This document shows positions 25,490 through 37,343 of a DNA stretch of 64,000 nucleotides, piece after piece. The notes under the pieces are model-generated. The model was not told the DNA's origin and did not search any database. It saw nothing but the letters and a program-made list of their open reading frames with translations. The position numbers and the translations under genes were made by a program. Within the stretch, counting starts at the first letter, position 1; each line of letters begins with the position of its first letter. This stretch comes from Monocercomonoides exilis (lineage: Eukaryota > Preaxostyla > Oxymonadida > Polymastigidae), in contig LSRY02000020.1 of assembly GCA_001643675.2 (NCBI GenBank), positions 687,001 through 751,000 of the forward strand, read 5' to 3'.

Positions 25490-27116
25490 AGAGAGAGCTC
25501 CATGACGTTTCGGATTATCTTGGTTTGAGCTGGTTTTTGAAAAAAAAAAAAGAAAGAAAGAAAAAGAAAAAGAAAAAAAACATTTCTCATTTATCTGTTT
25601 ACCGAAACATTGCTTCAATACAAGCAGGAAGAGATCTTCATCATATTGGCCGTCTGGGTTTGTTAAATAAAAAAGAAATGGAAGAATTTGAGTATTGTGT
25701 AATTGCTCAAATATCTTCTTCAAATGAAATATCTCATTCAGATGTCATTTGATTGGTGCGTTGTTTATTATTTTGATTTATTAATCAATTTTTTTCGGAC
25801 TTCAAGAAAAAGTTAAACAAAAAATATTCAAAGATTATTCAATTGCATTGGAGTGTTGCATTATTAGAACAAAATGGACTTTCATGTTTATTAAGAAATT
25901 AAACTTGTTGAAGTTGATCAAACCAACATTAATTGATATATGTGGACAAAAGTATTCAACAGTTATAAACTTGAGAAATTGGCTTTCATTGTTGAAAAGT
26001 GTTATTGATGATTTTTTGATATCTTCAAATTTAATCATCAACATGGATGAGACTGGTGTATTTGTGAAACATTCTGATTTTGAAAAATCGTCGTTTTAAA
26101 AAGAAATGTAGCATTCTTTTATTTCTGAATTCCAATAATGGAAAAAACACAACATTGCATAATTTTTTTTATAGTTCCTTTTGTATAATTTACTAATAAA
26201 ATGAATATTTCATATTTTTATCAAAATTTTGTTCCAATTCACGAAACTTCAACGAAATGGAAGATAAAACTTGACAATGTGGTTATGCACATTCTTGTAA
26301 AGTTTCTTTTAAAGGGACAGAAATAAGATCTGAATATGATTTCTTGTATTTAGTTTTTAATTTTAACAAAAGGAATTTTTGAAAAAAAAATATGTATCAT
26401 TGTTTCACTCAATGTTTGCATAAGGAACATCGCTGGTTTCTGTGATTTTGCAGCCATCTTAGACGATTTTAGAATATTTGATCGAAATAAATTTCAACAA
26501 TATTTTCTGCATAGAAAATGGGACAGGCTGGATGACAAGAAGAGATTTTGAAAAGGTTAAGATAGAAATATTATTGCCAATAATTAATGAGAAAAGAGTT
26601 GAGCTTCATGGACCGTCTTCCTACGCTTTGATTATTCTTGATGGGCATTCCTCTCGCCTAAGTTTTCCAGTGATATCTTGGTGCAGGGATCGTCTAATCC
26701 ATTTATTGATTCTTCCATCACATACAACACATCTAACTCAGCCGCTGGATAGGTTTGTATTCGCGCATTTCAAAAACAGCCTAAAAAGAGTATTCTCGGT
26801 TCCTTCTGATTCGTCAATTTCTTCTTACAGAAAATCATTAAAACCTGCAGTATCAGAAGTGGTTAGTAACTCTCTCTCTCCAAGAATTGTGAAAAAGTCA
26901 TTTGAAGCATGCGGAATTTATCCATTTGACACTTCTTCTGTTAATCAGTGCCTTCCGCAGAAAATTGAAGACTCTTTGATGATTGAAAAAGCGTTAAACA
27001 ATTCTTCACCTTCAAGCAGCATCAGCAAAAAATTTATAACTGGAGATGATTTTTTTGAAAACTTTCCCATTCAATTGGTAAAAAGAGGAAAAGTTTCTTT
27101 TCAAAATCTTTACTGA
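25490..27116 (+). pseudogene. Second, older pogo-like transposase copy, inverted
   Basis: A plus-strand relative of the 23.0-25.2 kb transposase. The N-terminal part at about 25582-25751 reads HLSVYRNIASIQAGRDLHHI, clearly diverged from the other copy. The region 25848-26099 includes KLIKPTLIDICG and the catalytic INMDETGVFVK, then stops. The stretch 26100-26480 is decayed, without a readable ADGTSL block. From 26516 to 27087 it becomes apparently identical to the other copy, with ILDGHSSR and TQPLD intact. I find no terminal inverted repeats around it. It is a dead, old copy whose 3' end looks overwritten by sequence from the younger element. Confidence 0.7.
26516..27087 (+). repeat. Arm 2 of 572-bp inverted repeat (transposase 3' half)
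   Basis: This partner of 23589-24160 is 2355 bp away in opposite orientation. Upstream of 26516 the two copies differ strongly. Downstream of 27087 they differ at once (GAGG against GAGA). Confidence 0.85.
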
Positions 27117-28246
27117 AGCACAACATTTCGAAATATTGTGATAATGAATTATCAAATTCAATGAACAAAAGCTCTTGGATTTCAGAAGATAGAGAAATAT
27201 TAATAATTCAGAAACAAGAAAAGAGAATAATTGTGTGAGATGAAGCTTCTTAAAAACTGTCTGAAACAGAAAAAGTTCATGAGACATTAATAGAAATCTC
27301 TTTCGAAAATACGCTGTGTCAGTGATAAATGCGTGATATTTTTTGAAATCATAACTTTTTTCAAAGTGTTAAATATCCAAAGGTTTTCATCATTTGAAAA
27401 AGAAATTTCTTCCGAATGAAAAAACATGACAATTATCACAAAAGCAAAAGTTTGAACTGAAATAATAGAAGAGGTGTCACAAACTTGATCTTTCACTTTT
27501 AAGGGTTCATATATGAATATTCATTACAAATTTGCAAAAAGAATATTTTGTCAGAAAAAAAATGGTTTCAAAAAAAATCGCACAAATCCATCAAATTTCT
27601 CCACAATGCACATATTCTCGCATCAAATGAGTTTCCGCATTCAAATTTACAAAGTTATAAAGTTTCATAAATTTATCACCAAAAATGATCAGATATGGCT
27701 CAATTTTCTTTTGCCCAGACATTAAACATGAAAGACTTTTCAAAAAGAAAAGCTCAGATAAATAAACACATTACAAAATTTGAGCATTCACATATTTTGA
27801 GATAATAATACAACATGAAATATCTTTTTTGTAATAAAAAGATAAATATGGAACAAAAAATTTTTAAAATTTTCTTTTGAGATAAATTCTAACTCAATGA
27901 AAAACCAAAATTTAGTGATAACGATAAGTTATAATTTGCCATTAATTCAAAAGGTTAGTAATATTTGTTGCAAAAAATGCTTTCTTATAAAATTAGGTGT
28001 ATTTCTTTTTTTTTTAAATTCCCTTAAATGTTATAATACGCTTAAAAATTTGTATGCGAAAATTTTAATTTGAATATTATTTCTAGAGTTAGGAGAATTT
28101 GGACAATTTCGTTAATTTTTTACGTTATCCATATTTTTAATAAATCTTAATTTGAAAATAACCAAAATAATAAAATATTAATATGATATCATCACCTTTA
28201 TAAATAAACATTTGGAAAAATTGATTGAAAAAGCACTTTTTAAAAG
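27117..28246. other. AT-rich intergenic region with one repeat motif
   Basis: No gene is seen. The stretch 27340-27362 matches 61481-61503 exactly over 23 bp, pointing to a dispersed short repeat. The rest is very AT-rich. Confidence 0.5.
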
Positions 28247-29474
28247 TTAATTAGATTTCTTGTTGTCTCTAACCTTCTTGGAGGCAACATATTGAGCTGC
28301 TTTCTCGGCGTGTGTCTGGAAGCGACCATGTCCGAATTTGGAAGAAGTGTCGATGAACTTCAGATAAGTTGGTCTTCTCTCGCGCTCTGGGCGAATTGAT
28401 TTTCTGATCGTGATGACTCTCTTTTTGGTACCAACAACACCTCCTTTGATCATCAGCCAATCATTTGTAACTTTTCCGTAGTGTGGGAAACCACCAAGAG
28501 GTGTGATTCCTTTCTCTGTCAGATCTGAATCGGTGGTAGCTGATTTTCTATCTCCAGCACGTCCAATACGATAGATCTTCTTGTTCACTTCAGTTCTGTG
28601 GAAGAATCCGTGCTGACCTGTACGGGCCACTGTGCGCATCACACGCGATGGATGCCATGCACCAATGCAAGCAACCTTCCTGCGTCCACGATGGGATTTT
28701 CTTTGAAGCTTACGAACACCCCAACGAGCAACAACACCTTGAGTTCCGTGACCACGAGAGATACCGATCAGATCGACCATCTCGTCTTCGCTGAACACAG
28801 TGCTGACACGCACTTGCTTTTCAAACAACTGATAAGCAAAGTGAACTTTGGCAGCCATGGCTCCACCGTTCACTTGGATCTCCATCAAATGAGCTTTCTT
28901 TTGTCCAATGTTGACCATTTTCATTTGAGTGTGTGCCAAGACACGCAGAACGGTGCAGTGCTTCACAATACGTTCCAATTGTTTCTTGTAGTTGGCATCA
29001 AATTTGCCAGAGTATTTGGTGAAGGCGAGCTTCTTGGACTTGTACCATTTCTTGTAGAACTTTCTTTTAACGCTGACATCCAAGGATTTGGCCCAGAGTG
29101 TTGTCAATGAGCGCAGACCACGTGGAGTCTCAATGTATCCCACCATACCGCACACAACCATTGGTGGGCATTCCAAAATTGTCACTTGTTCGCAAACTTC
29201 GTGACGATTTGCACGTGCTCCGTCAGTTTCACGGATAACGTGTGTGCATCCAGCCTTATATCCCATGAATGCTGTCAAGTGGCATGGTTTCTTGGGATCA
29301 TCCTACATAAGTTATTTATGGTAAAGAAATAACAGAACAACATAAATCTGGATGATAATTCAAAATTCAAACCTTTGGAAATGACTTAATCTTACCTTTT
29401 CCTCTGCGGCAACGCTTACGTGGTGTAAATCCAAGACTACCGTGACGAGGATGCTCGTATTTGCAATGAGACAT
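28247..29474 (-). CDS. RPL3: 60S ribosomal protein uL3
   Basis: A structural protein of the large ribosomal subunit near the peptidyl-transferase centre. Exon 1 (29474-29373) encodes [16 protein letters not shown] and ends at SFPK. A 70-bp intron with a GTTTGA donor follows, then exon 2 (29302-28247), for 385 residues, close to the usual 390-400. Family blocks are clear: [42 protein letters not shown] and [13 protein letters not shown]. The last corresponds to the W-finger and C-terminal region of L3. It is transcribed divergently from inositol-3-phosphate synthase with only 165 bp between start codons, so the two may share a promoter region. Nothing looks damaged. Confidence 0.97.
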
Positions 29475-29639
29475 TTCGATCGAACGATCTATGATCTATT
29501 ATTTAGATAAACAAAATTGAACATATTTGAAAAACACTTAAAAGTTTAAAATTTATCATTTTTCTTTTTTCTTTGATATAATTTACGTTTTATGGATTTA
29601 TCCGAAAAAAGTTAGAGTAAGGTTGAATTGATCATTAAA
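29475..29639. promoter_or_regulatory. Short divergent intergenic region, likely bidirectional promoter
   Basis: These 165 bp separate the start codons of uL3 and inositol-3-phosphate synthase, so both 5' UTRs and both core promoters must fit here. It contains T-rich tracts; no specific element was identified. Confidence 0.4.
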
Positions 29640-31504
29640 ATGTCATTCCACGTTACTGCACCTACTGTCCAAGAAACAGACGATTTAATTGTTTCTTCAT
29701 TAGTCAGTCATGGCACAGATGTTGAAGAACGTGTGAATCTTGTGCTTTTATTAAAATTAACATTGAAAAATCTATATATGTTTTAGCCGCTCCTGGGGAA
29801 TATGTTGTGAAGCCTTATGCAAAGGAATATGTTTTCTGCACCAAAAAGAAGGTGCCGAAAGTTGGGTTTGCATGTTATATCTTAATTATTATTTATATAT
29901 AACGAATTTAATTGTGATTAATATTTAAAATTTCATTTGGATAAAATGATTTTTGATCCTGCTAATTGAACTAGAGTAATGCTTGTCGGACTTGGAGGAA
30001 ACAACGGATCGTCATTTGCAGGAATGATCATGGCTAACAAACACAAAGTCAAGTGGATGACAAAACGTGGAGAGATGTCGGCCAATTTTTATGGTTCACT
30101 TACTCAAGCCACAACAATTCGTCTGGGCAAATGTGGAGAAAAAGATGTTCACATTCCGTTTAAAAATGTCCTTCCAATGGTTGAACCAACCGATTTGGCA
30201 ATCGGAGGATGGGATATAAATAATATGCCACTGTATGAATATCATTGATTATTTTTTAAAATCATAATTAATTTTAATAAAAATGACATAGTGGTGATGC
30301 GATGCGCCGTGCTCAGGTGTTTGATTTTGAGCTTCAAAATGAATTGTACAAATACATGCAACCGATTGTCCCACTTCCATCAATTTACGATCCAGATTAT
30401 GTTGCAGCCAACCAGGAAGAGCGCGCAAACAATGTTATTACACTTCCAACAAAACAAGCCAAACTCGAGAAAGTTCGTGAAGATATGCGTAACTTCAAGA
30501 AGGAACACAATTTGGACACATTAGTCATTCTCTGGACAGCCAACACAGAACGTTTCTCAGAGATTACAGAAGGCATCCACGATACTGCAGATAATCTTCT
30601 GAAAGGAATTAAGAACAACGAGAAAGAAATTTCACCTTCTACAATGTTTGCAGTTGCTGCTATTTTGGAAGGAAATCCATTCATCAACGGCTCACCTCAA
30701 AACACACTGGTTCCTGGTGTGGTTGAACTTGCATTGCGCCACCAGGTGTTTATCTCAGGTGCAGATTTCAAAACAGGTCAGACCAAAATTAAGTCTGTTT
30801 TGACTGACTTTCTTGTTTCATCTGGTCTGAAACCAAGATCCATTGTTAGCTACAATCATCTTGGAAACAATGACGGAGCAAATCTGTCTGCAGCAAAAAC
30901 ATTTAAATCAAAGGAAACATCAAAAATGCACGTTGTTGATGATATTTTCCTCTCTAACCCCGTTTTGTATCCCAATCCCGAGAAGGATCAACCCGATCAC
31001 TGCATCGTGATCAAGTACATTCCCTTCGTTCAGGATTCAAAGAGAGCAATGGACGAATACTCCTCAGAGATCTGCATGGGCGGACTGAACACTATTGTGC
31101 TCCACAACACATGCGAAGATTCTCTCCTTGCCATTCCTGTGATGCTCGATCTTGTTGTTCTTACTGAACTGTTCACCAGAATTCGCATCGGTGAGCGCTC
31201 AGGCAAGACAGAGAAGGGACACGATGCTATGAAGCCACTCCCATCATCCAAGGCCTCTCTGCTTGATGGTGTTGAAATGTTCTCGTTCCACCCTCTTCTT
31301 GGAGCCATCCTTGGATTCTTGCTCAAGGCTCCAATGTTCCCCAAAGGCGTTCCTGTTGTTAACTCGCTGTTCAAACAACGCCAGTGCTTGGAGAATTTGC
31401 TCCGTGCATGCAGAGGATTGAACACCCGCACATGCATTGGACTCAACAAAATGTATTCAGCTATCCAAATTGGAGAAGAAGATAGAAAGAAGATAGGAAA
31501 ATAG
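29640..31504 (+). CDS. INO1: Inositol-3-phosphate synthase
   Basis: Converts glucose-6-phosphate to myo-inositol-3-phosphate using NAD, the first step of inositol synthesis, in the cytosol. Proposed exons are 29640-29730, 29787-29865, 29975-30232 and 30292-31504, with donors GTGTGA, GTTTGC and GTATGA, for 546 residues, near the usual 510-550. The NAD-binding block [13 protein letters not shown] spans the exon 2/3 join, which fixes the splice. [14 protein letters not shown] spans the next one. Further family blocks are [31 protein letters not shown] and the catalytic-region lysines in [12 protein letters not shown] and beyond. The divergent neighbour is uL3. The ORF is intact and the assignment secure. 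Confidence 0.96.
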
Positions 31505-31789
31505 AAACATTAAAATAAATGAATATTATAATTGCCTGCTAGGGTTTAGTTTTCGCTCTTTCAACATTATTTATTATTGTTGAGGCTTATTTTTATATTA
31601 ATTGCATTTTTTATTCACATACATAGAAGCCAATCGTTATTTTCTTATAAATCTGTTGTTTTCGTTTTTTAAAAGGAGAAAAAGCACCATTCATTTTATA
31701 CTTATTTGACTTTGCTTTTTTTTAAAAGTATTTGCAAACATTCAAAACCAAAAATTTGGAAGAATAAGGTATGGTCATTGATCATAGAA

Positions 31790-34497
31790 ATGACATTTTT
31801 CTTCTCTGTTAAGAATCAACAAACTGGTATGTTAATTTTCTTAATTAAAAAGCTGTTAAATAGAATCATTTAATTCTTTTGTGATTTTTTCTGAAATGAT
31901 ATGCATCCTCTGAATTGATGAAGACATATTAAAGAGAATTTTTCGTTTAAACAAGAATACAGAAGATGAATCACCTCATAAAGAAGGAACAATAATTGAA
32001 ACATGGAAAATACTAATTATTGATGCTGTGGCTAAAGCTATCATTTCTCCGCTTTTAACAACAGCACAATTAAAAAGACTTGGAATTACAGTTGTTCATG
32101 ATATTACAGCTCATCGTCAACCTATTTACGAAGCGCCTGCAATATACATCGTTCAGCCTACTCCTGAAAACATAGAATTAATAAGCGAAGTTTGAAAGCA
32201 ATAGTTTTTTTAAATAATACATATTATTATCTGAATAATTGTTAAAAGGATGCAAAAGCTCAACGATACGATTCAATGTACCTAAATTTCATATCTCCCG
32301 TTGAATTAAGCCAATTGACCGAGTTGGCAAAGAGAACCTCAGAAGACGGAACAAGCAATCTTATTACAAAAGTGTGAATCTTAATTGCCTTTGAAATAAC
32401 AAATAATAAATTCATCTTTAAAAGGTCTTTGATCATTATTTTGATTTTATAACATATGAGCACAACCTCTTTTCTTTAAGAATGGAAAATTCTTTTTTGA
32501 AAATGCATGATAAAAAGATGGGTATGAATTATTTCTGGATTCTTTGTATTTAATGATGTTTTTTGCTCTTGTTTTTAGCTCCAGGAGACCGAGATATATT
32601 TCTCAATTCAATAGCAACATCTCTTTCACACGTCTTTTTGACAATGCAATCTGTTCCAATTATCAAATGTTCAAATTCGCCTAATGTGAAAAAAATAACT
32701 GAATTGCTGACTGAACACATGAGATCCGAAAAGTTTGTCGAAGCAATGGCAGCAATGACTACTGATTCTCAATCATCATCATCTTCTTCATCTTCTTTTT
32801 CTTCTTCCGCTTCAAGCGCTTCTGGAGGTATTGGACTAAATTCTGCAGAACGTCCTCTTTTATTGATTCTGGATCGGACAAGTGATGTCACGCCTGCCAT
32901 TCAGCACCAATGGGCTTATCTAAGTTTGATCAATGAGCTGCTCGATTACAGGCCTGGACGTGTTAGCTGGATGTCGTCACTTTCGCTGACTGCTGGGGAC
33001 AAAGCAGATGCCAAAGCAGGTAAGAAAATGGCGATTGTCAACTTTGACAGCGACGAATTCTGGAGAGAGAACATCGACGCAGACTTTGAGCTGATCAGCG
33101 AGAGGATCCAGGAGATGCTCACACAATACAAAGACGACGCAGAGCACATCAAGCAGAGATACAGCGCCGGCGACGACGGAAGCACTGGAGCACAGGCCGC
33201 AGATCTGATGCAAGATCTGAACCCTCTGACTGTTTGGATTAATTACACTCATTTTTTTAAAAAATGAATTCTTCTTTCATTCATTTATGCATTTGTTTTT
33301 CCTGTTGTCTGTCAATTTTTGAAATGACTATTTAACTTCATTTAGGTTATTAAAACCACACTCGACAACCACACCCTAATAGCGACAGAAGTGACGTCGC
33401 GCGTGCACAAGCGCATTTTGGATCATTATGCGGGTGTTGAGCGAGAGCTGATGGAGAAGCGGGATGTCACAGGCAATGCGCTCGAGCTGCTGGCTGCGGA
33501 ATATGCACTGAGAGGCACAGCATACGATCAATTCGACACGACATACACAGGAAACCAGGCTGGCTCTTCTTCTTCGGACTCTTCGGCTTCTTCCTCTGCA
33601 TCCGCTTCATCAACTGCGGCTGGCGAGCTTGCAAGAACAGCAGCGCCAGCAATGCAGACGAAAGGGACGTTCTCTGACATGATCCGCTTGCTGTGCATAG
33701 CGTATTTGTCCGGTGCCGACTGCACTCCATTTCGCGATGCAGAAAGGCAGATAGAGAACTGGAAGCACGGCCTCTTCCCGGCACTTCGATTTGTTAGACA
33801 GTTTGCTCCACACATTTATTTCCAAAAAAATAAAAAATCAAATTGTAATAATCATCTGTTGCGATATGTTTACTATTCCAATACATTTTGATTTTATTTT
33901 TTTATTCTTTTGCTTTTGTTGCCATACAGCCTTTATCCGAACGTTGCACCAGCGCAACAAGGAGCAGGCTCATTCTTAGCGGTATTTCTTTTCTTTCAGC
34001 TTTTTTCAAGATTTATGTTATATCAAACTTTATTTTTTTATTTTCTTTAAAATTGATTCAATTGAATTATACTTCCCTTCTTTGCTTTGCAGAGGCTCAC
34101 AAAAAAAGCTTCGTTTGACTATGTTATTCCAAAAATCGCGAAGGATGTGATGAATGGCACATCATCTGCTGAATCTGACTCACTTCTCACATACGATCCA
34201 ATTCAGGTTTCTGAACAATTTTTATGATTATTATATTTATAAATTTGAATGCATATCTCTATTTTTAAAAAGGACTCTGCAACAGCTTCATCATCAACAA
34301 CACCAGCAAGGCAGATTTATCGCAAAGTGATTGTATTTGTTGTCGGAGGTGGTACGACTGCGGAATACCTCAATCTCATGCAATATGCAAAGGCAAACGG
34401 GAAAGAACTTATCTTCGGTTGTACCGAGTTACTGACCCCAGATAAGTTCATGTCGCAACTAGCATCTCTTGGACGTATTGTCTTTGGAGACATTTAA
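31790..34497 (+). CDS. SLY1: SLY1 family SM protein (ER-Golgi vesicle fusion)
   Basis: A Sec1/Munc18 protein that would bind syntaxin-5-type SNAREs and assist ER-Golgi fusion. Nine exons are proposed: 31790-31826, 31924-32189, 32249-32371, 32425-32521, 32579-33231, 33346-33800, 33930-33981, 34093-34206 and 34273-34497, for 673 residues. Family blocks: WKILIIDAVAKAIISPLL, APAIYIVQPTPENI, YLNFISPVELSQL, VFDHYFDFIT, RPLLLILDRTSDVTPAIQH, LMQDLNPLT, and the C-terminal VIVFVVGGGTTAEYLNL with GCTELLTPDKFM. These point to SLY1 rather than VPS45 or VPS33. A poly-Ser run (about 32775-32825) and a second Ser-rich stretch (33553-33615) are inserted in loops. Boundaries all keep frame. Confidence 0.9.
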
Positions 34498-34850
34498 AAT
34501 ATCACTCGTCATGTCGCTCTCTTTTAAACTTATTGTTTTCGTTTCTTTCTTTGTTCATTATATCTCTTAAATAATCCATATTCTGAAAATCCTTCTCCTT
34601 TCAATGTATTCATTTATGTATCTTGATTTTTTAACCTGTTTAAAATTACGTAAAAATTCTTCTTTTGCTTGAAGATTCAAAAGAGCATGATAAATATAAT
34701 CTCCAATTACAACCACCTCAAGAATTCTAATAAGAGAACAAAAATCAGAAAAATGTCTTGTACGTATATTCATGTGTCATATCAATAAAAGATGCGGGAA
34801 ATGAATTTTGAAAAATCTTTTATAAACTATCGCCTAATGAATTGGAAAAT
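34498..34850. other. Convergent 3' intergenic region
   Basis: This is the region between the SLY1 and eL28 stop codons. It is AT-rich. I see no gene, RNA or repeat that I can support. Confidence 0.5.
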
Positions 34851-35261
34851 TTACTTTTTTTCAGCTTTCTTTGCAGCCATCTTTCTTCCGTGAGCACGAC
34901 CCATTGCACGGAGCAAAATGCTTGCACGTTTCACTGCTGGGCCAATAAGGTCACGTCTATATCCTCCATGCTTCAAGACATTTCTCACAGCTGCAACAGA
35001 GTGTTTGTTTGTCTTGATCGTGCTAACTCTCCATGCCTTTGCAGGATGACGTCTTGCTGGTCTTCTTTTCAAATGCACTTCAATTTTCTTTCCTCCCTTT
35101 GCATATTTGATGTTTACAGCTCTTTTGTTTGCCAAGCCTGAGAAACGTTTTCTGTTAAGGCAAGTCAAATTGCCTGGTTCAGTTGCAAAAAGGGCTCCAT
35201 CTCTCTTCACCAAGTATGAGCTGTTACGCTTTACAAGTTCCCACACCAGAGAATTTGACAT
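34851..35261 (-). CDS. RPL28: 60S ribosomal protein eL28
   Basis: A eukaryote-specific protein of the large ribosomal subunit. It is a single exon of 136 residues, the normal size. The N-terminus LVWELVKRNSSYLVKRDG, then TEPGNLTCLNRKRFSGLA, RRPARRHPAKAW and the C-terminal RRDLIGPAVKRASILLRA follow the eL28 pattern, ending in a Lys/Ala-rich tail. It starts at the ATG at 35261. It is convergent with SLY1 and divergent (333 bp) from the next plus-strand gene. It has no intron, unlike uL3. Confidence 0.93.
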   Translation of the reverse strand: MSNSLVWELVKRNSSYLVKRDGALFATEPGNLTCLNRKRFSGLANKRAVNIKYAKGGKKIEVHLKRRPARRHPAKAWRVSTIKTNKHSVAAVRNVLKHGGYRRDLIGPAVKRASILLRAMGRAHGRKMAAKKAEKK

Positions 35262-35594
35262 CTGTTAAAGAAAGTATTTAAAAGATATAAATATCAGTAA
35301 AAGTTAAACGCAATGAATAAAGTCAATATTTTCAAAAGTCATAGAAATTTCAATTAATAAAAATAGATGTAAATCAATGTATAAAAATATTATCATTTAA
35401 AACAAGCAGTATCATACGTTATGAAAGAAATAGTGGAATCTGATCCTTTTAATCCCTGAACTGAAAGAGGATTGTTTACTTATAGTGGTATTCATTTGAT
35501 CAGTTAACAATTTCTAAATTTTTTTTCACATTTTAAAAAGCGAAAAGCAATATAACGCTAATTGCTCCATAGTTAAAAAATTAAGTGAATCTTC
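35262..35594. promoter_or_regulatory. Divergent intergenic region between eL28 and a basic/serine-rich gene
   Basis: These 333 bp lie between two start codons on opposite strands and presumably hold both promoters. It is AT-rich; no recognisable element. Confidence 0.3.
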
Positions 35595-37113
35595 ATGGCC
35601 CAGGCTGTTTGTGAATTATTTATTGATAGCACCGAAACAATAAAAAATCTATAATTTTATTTTTCTATAGGTAGAAGATAAACCGGTAATTCCAATAGAT
35701 GAAAAACAAAACTATTTTTCTCAAATTCGATCCATGCTAACTTCTGATATTTTACAATTCTCCATTCCAGTGAAAATCGAAACTGTATCAAAACATGGAG
35801 AAATAGCAATCAAAGCTGATCCGACAAAAAAAGTCCAAAAAGTACTTGCTCCGTTTATGTACAGTGATGTGAAAATCGAAGATCCAGATTCGGTTATTTT
35901 CACAAAAGTCGTGAAGCCTTCACAGAATCATGAAGAAGAAAAAGATATCAAAACGAAGAAGAAAAAAATAAAATTTCCTGTTGGATTTCCTGCAGATAAC
36001 TTCATATCAAAGAAAAGTCTTTTGTATGATGATGGGGATTCAACGGCTTCTTTTTCACAATTAAATGAAAGAAATAATCAATCACCTTCCATAAGTAATC
36101 CAAAGACAAAAGCAAAACGAAAGCATCGGCATCATCGAAGATCACATCAGAAATTGAAATCAAAACATAGCAAAAGTCATCGACATAAAACGGACAACGA
36201 TTCTTCTCGAAGGCGTGTTCACATTTCACATAGAGGAAGACGCAGTCGCAGAATATCGCGGTCACGATCCAGCTCGCGCTCTTTGTCAGCTGAGTTTTTC
36301 TCTTCATCCTCGTCTCCTTATCCGACTTCTCCTTCTTCAATGTCAATAGTATCGACTGACTACTCTCCGAGATCTCGTTCGTCGTCGACATGGTCTTCCA
36401 CAATGTCTATTGTCTCCTGTGACTCCTTTTCTGCTTCTCCTCCGCGTTCTCTCCACACTTCACCCGCTCGTTTGACTGACGATTCAAGTGACGATTCTTC
36501 AATCATACCAGATTCTTCAAAGCTGCACGAAGATTTGGCTAAACAAGGTTATAGACGAAACATTGAATTACCAAGAATCAGTCAAACTTCTAACACCTTG
36601 CCGAGTTCTTCAGTTAATTTATCATCTTTTTCAAACACAGATTCCATTCATTCTCCACACTTCGAAGATCATTCACTTCACACAACACTAAAAAAACACA
36701 TTTCACATTCATCCAACGACTCTTCCAAGCAACCACAACGAAAAAAAAACAGATTGGCTTCAGCGGATTCAAATTTTTCACTTGCAAAAACTCCTCACAA
36801 AACACATCGAATAAAAGAAGCAACAGAAATAAGTTCTGAACAACACATCACAGAAGACACAAGTGAGAAGAAGATGGATCAAATCACAAAAACGGAGCAA
36901 AATAAAAAAGATGAAGATGACAGCGATTTCAGTGATTTGTTTGACCTCGATATTGACTCAGATTTATACGAAGATGGAGGTTTTGGAAGACGGAAAAAAA
37001 CAAATGATGACGAAGGTGACATCTTAAAGAAAAAAAGTGGCCAAAAGAAAAAGAAAAGAAAACGAAAAAATAAGCATGGAAGTAGTGATAGCGATTATGA
37101 TGGAGCCTATTAA
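35595..37113 (+). CDS. Basic, serine/arginine-rich hypothetical protein
   Basis: I do not recognise this gene. The proposed model joins a 12-bp first exon (35595-35606, MAQA) to 35671-37113 through a 64-bp intron with a GTTTGT donor, for 484 residues. Without that exon, translation could start at the ATG at 35734. The first 110 residues look folded (LTSDILQFSIPVKIETVS, PFMYSDVKIEDPDSVIFTK). The middle is Lys/Arg/His- and Ser-rich, including HRRSHQKLKSKHSKSHRHK and RRSRRISRSRSSSRS. The end alternates acidic (DDSDFSDLFDLDIDSD) and basic (KKKKRKRKNKHG) blocks. Such composition is common in nuclear or chromatin and splicing proteins, but that is only inference. The next gene downstream is a YEATS protein on the same strand. 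Confidence 0.6.
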
Positions 37114-37343
37114 CGAATACTTCTGAGTATATACTGCAAGACTGTTTTAGTTTCATTGTTTTTTAAAAACAATATTATATTTTTTGTTGAGTATCGATTT
37201 TAATTAGTGTTTTTTTCTCCATATAAACATCATTTATATTAAAAATCGATTTGATTTTTACACTTTTTAAATATTTTCAAGTTGAATAAATAATTCGAAA
37301 TATAAGTAAAAAGATTTGGTTTAGATCTAACACATTTATTCAA

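Noticed and set aside
28598-29110. 170-residue plus-strand ORF
   Set aside because: Antisense to the secure uL3 coding exon.
33791-33891. Continuation of the SLY1 exon to FQKNKKSN and beyond
   Set aside because: Splicing at CA|GTTTGC to the acceptor at 33929 restores the frame into LYPNVAPAQQ and the C-terminal SLY1 block.
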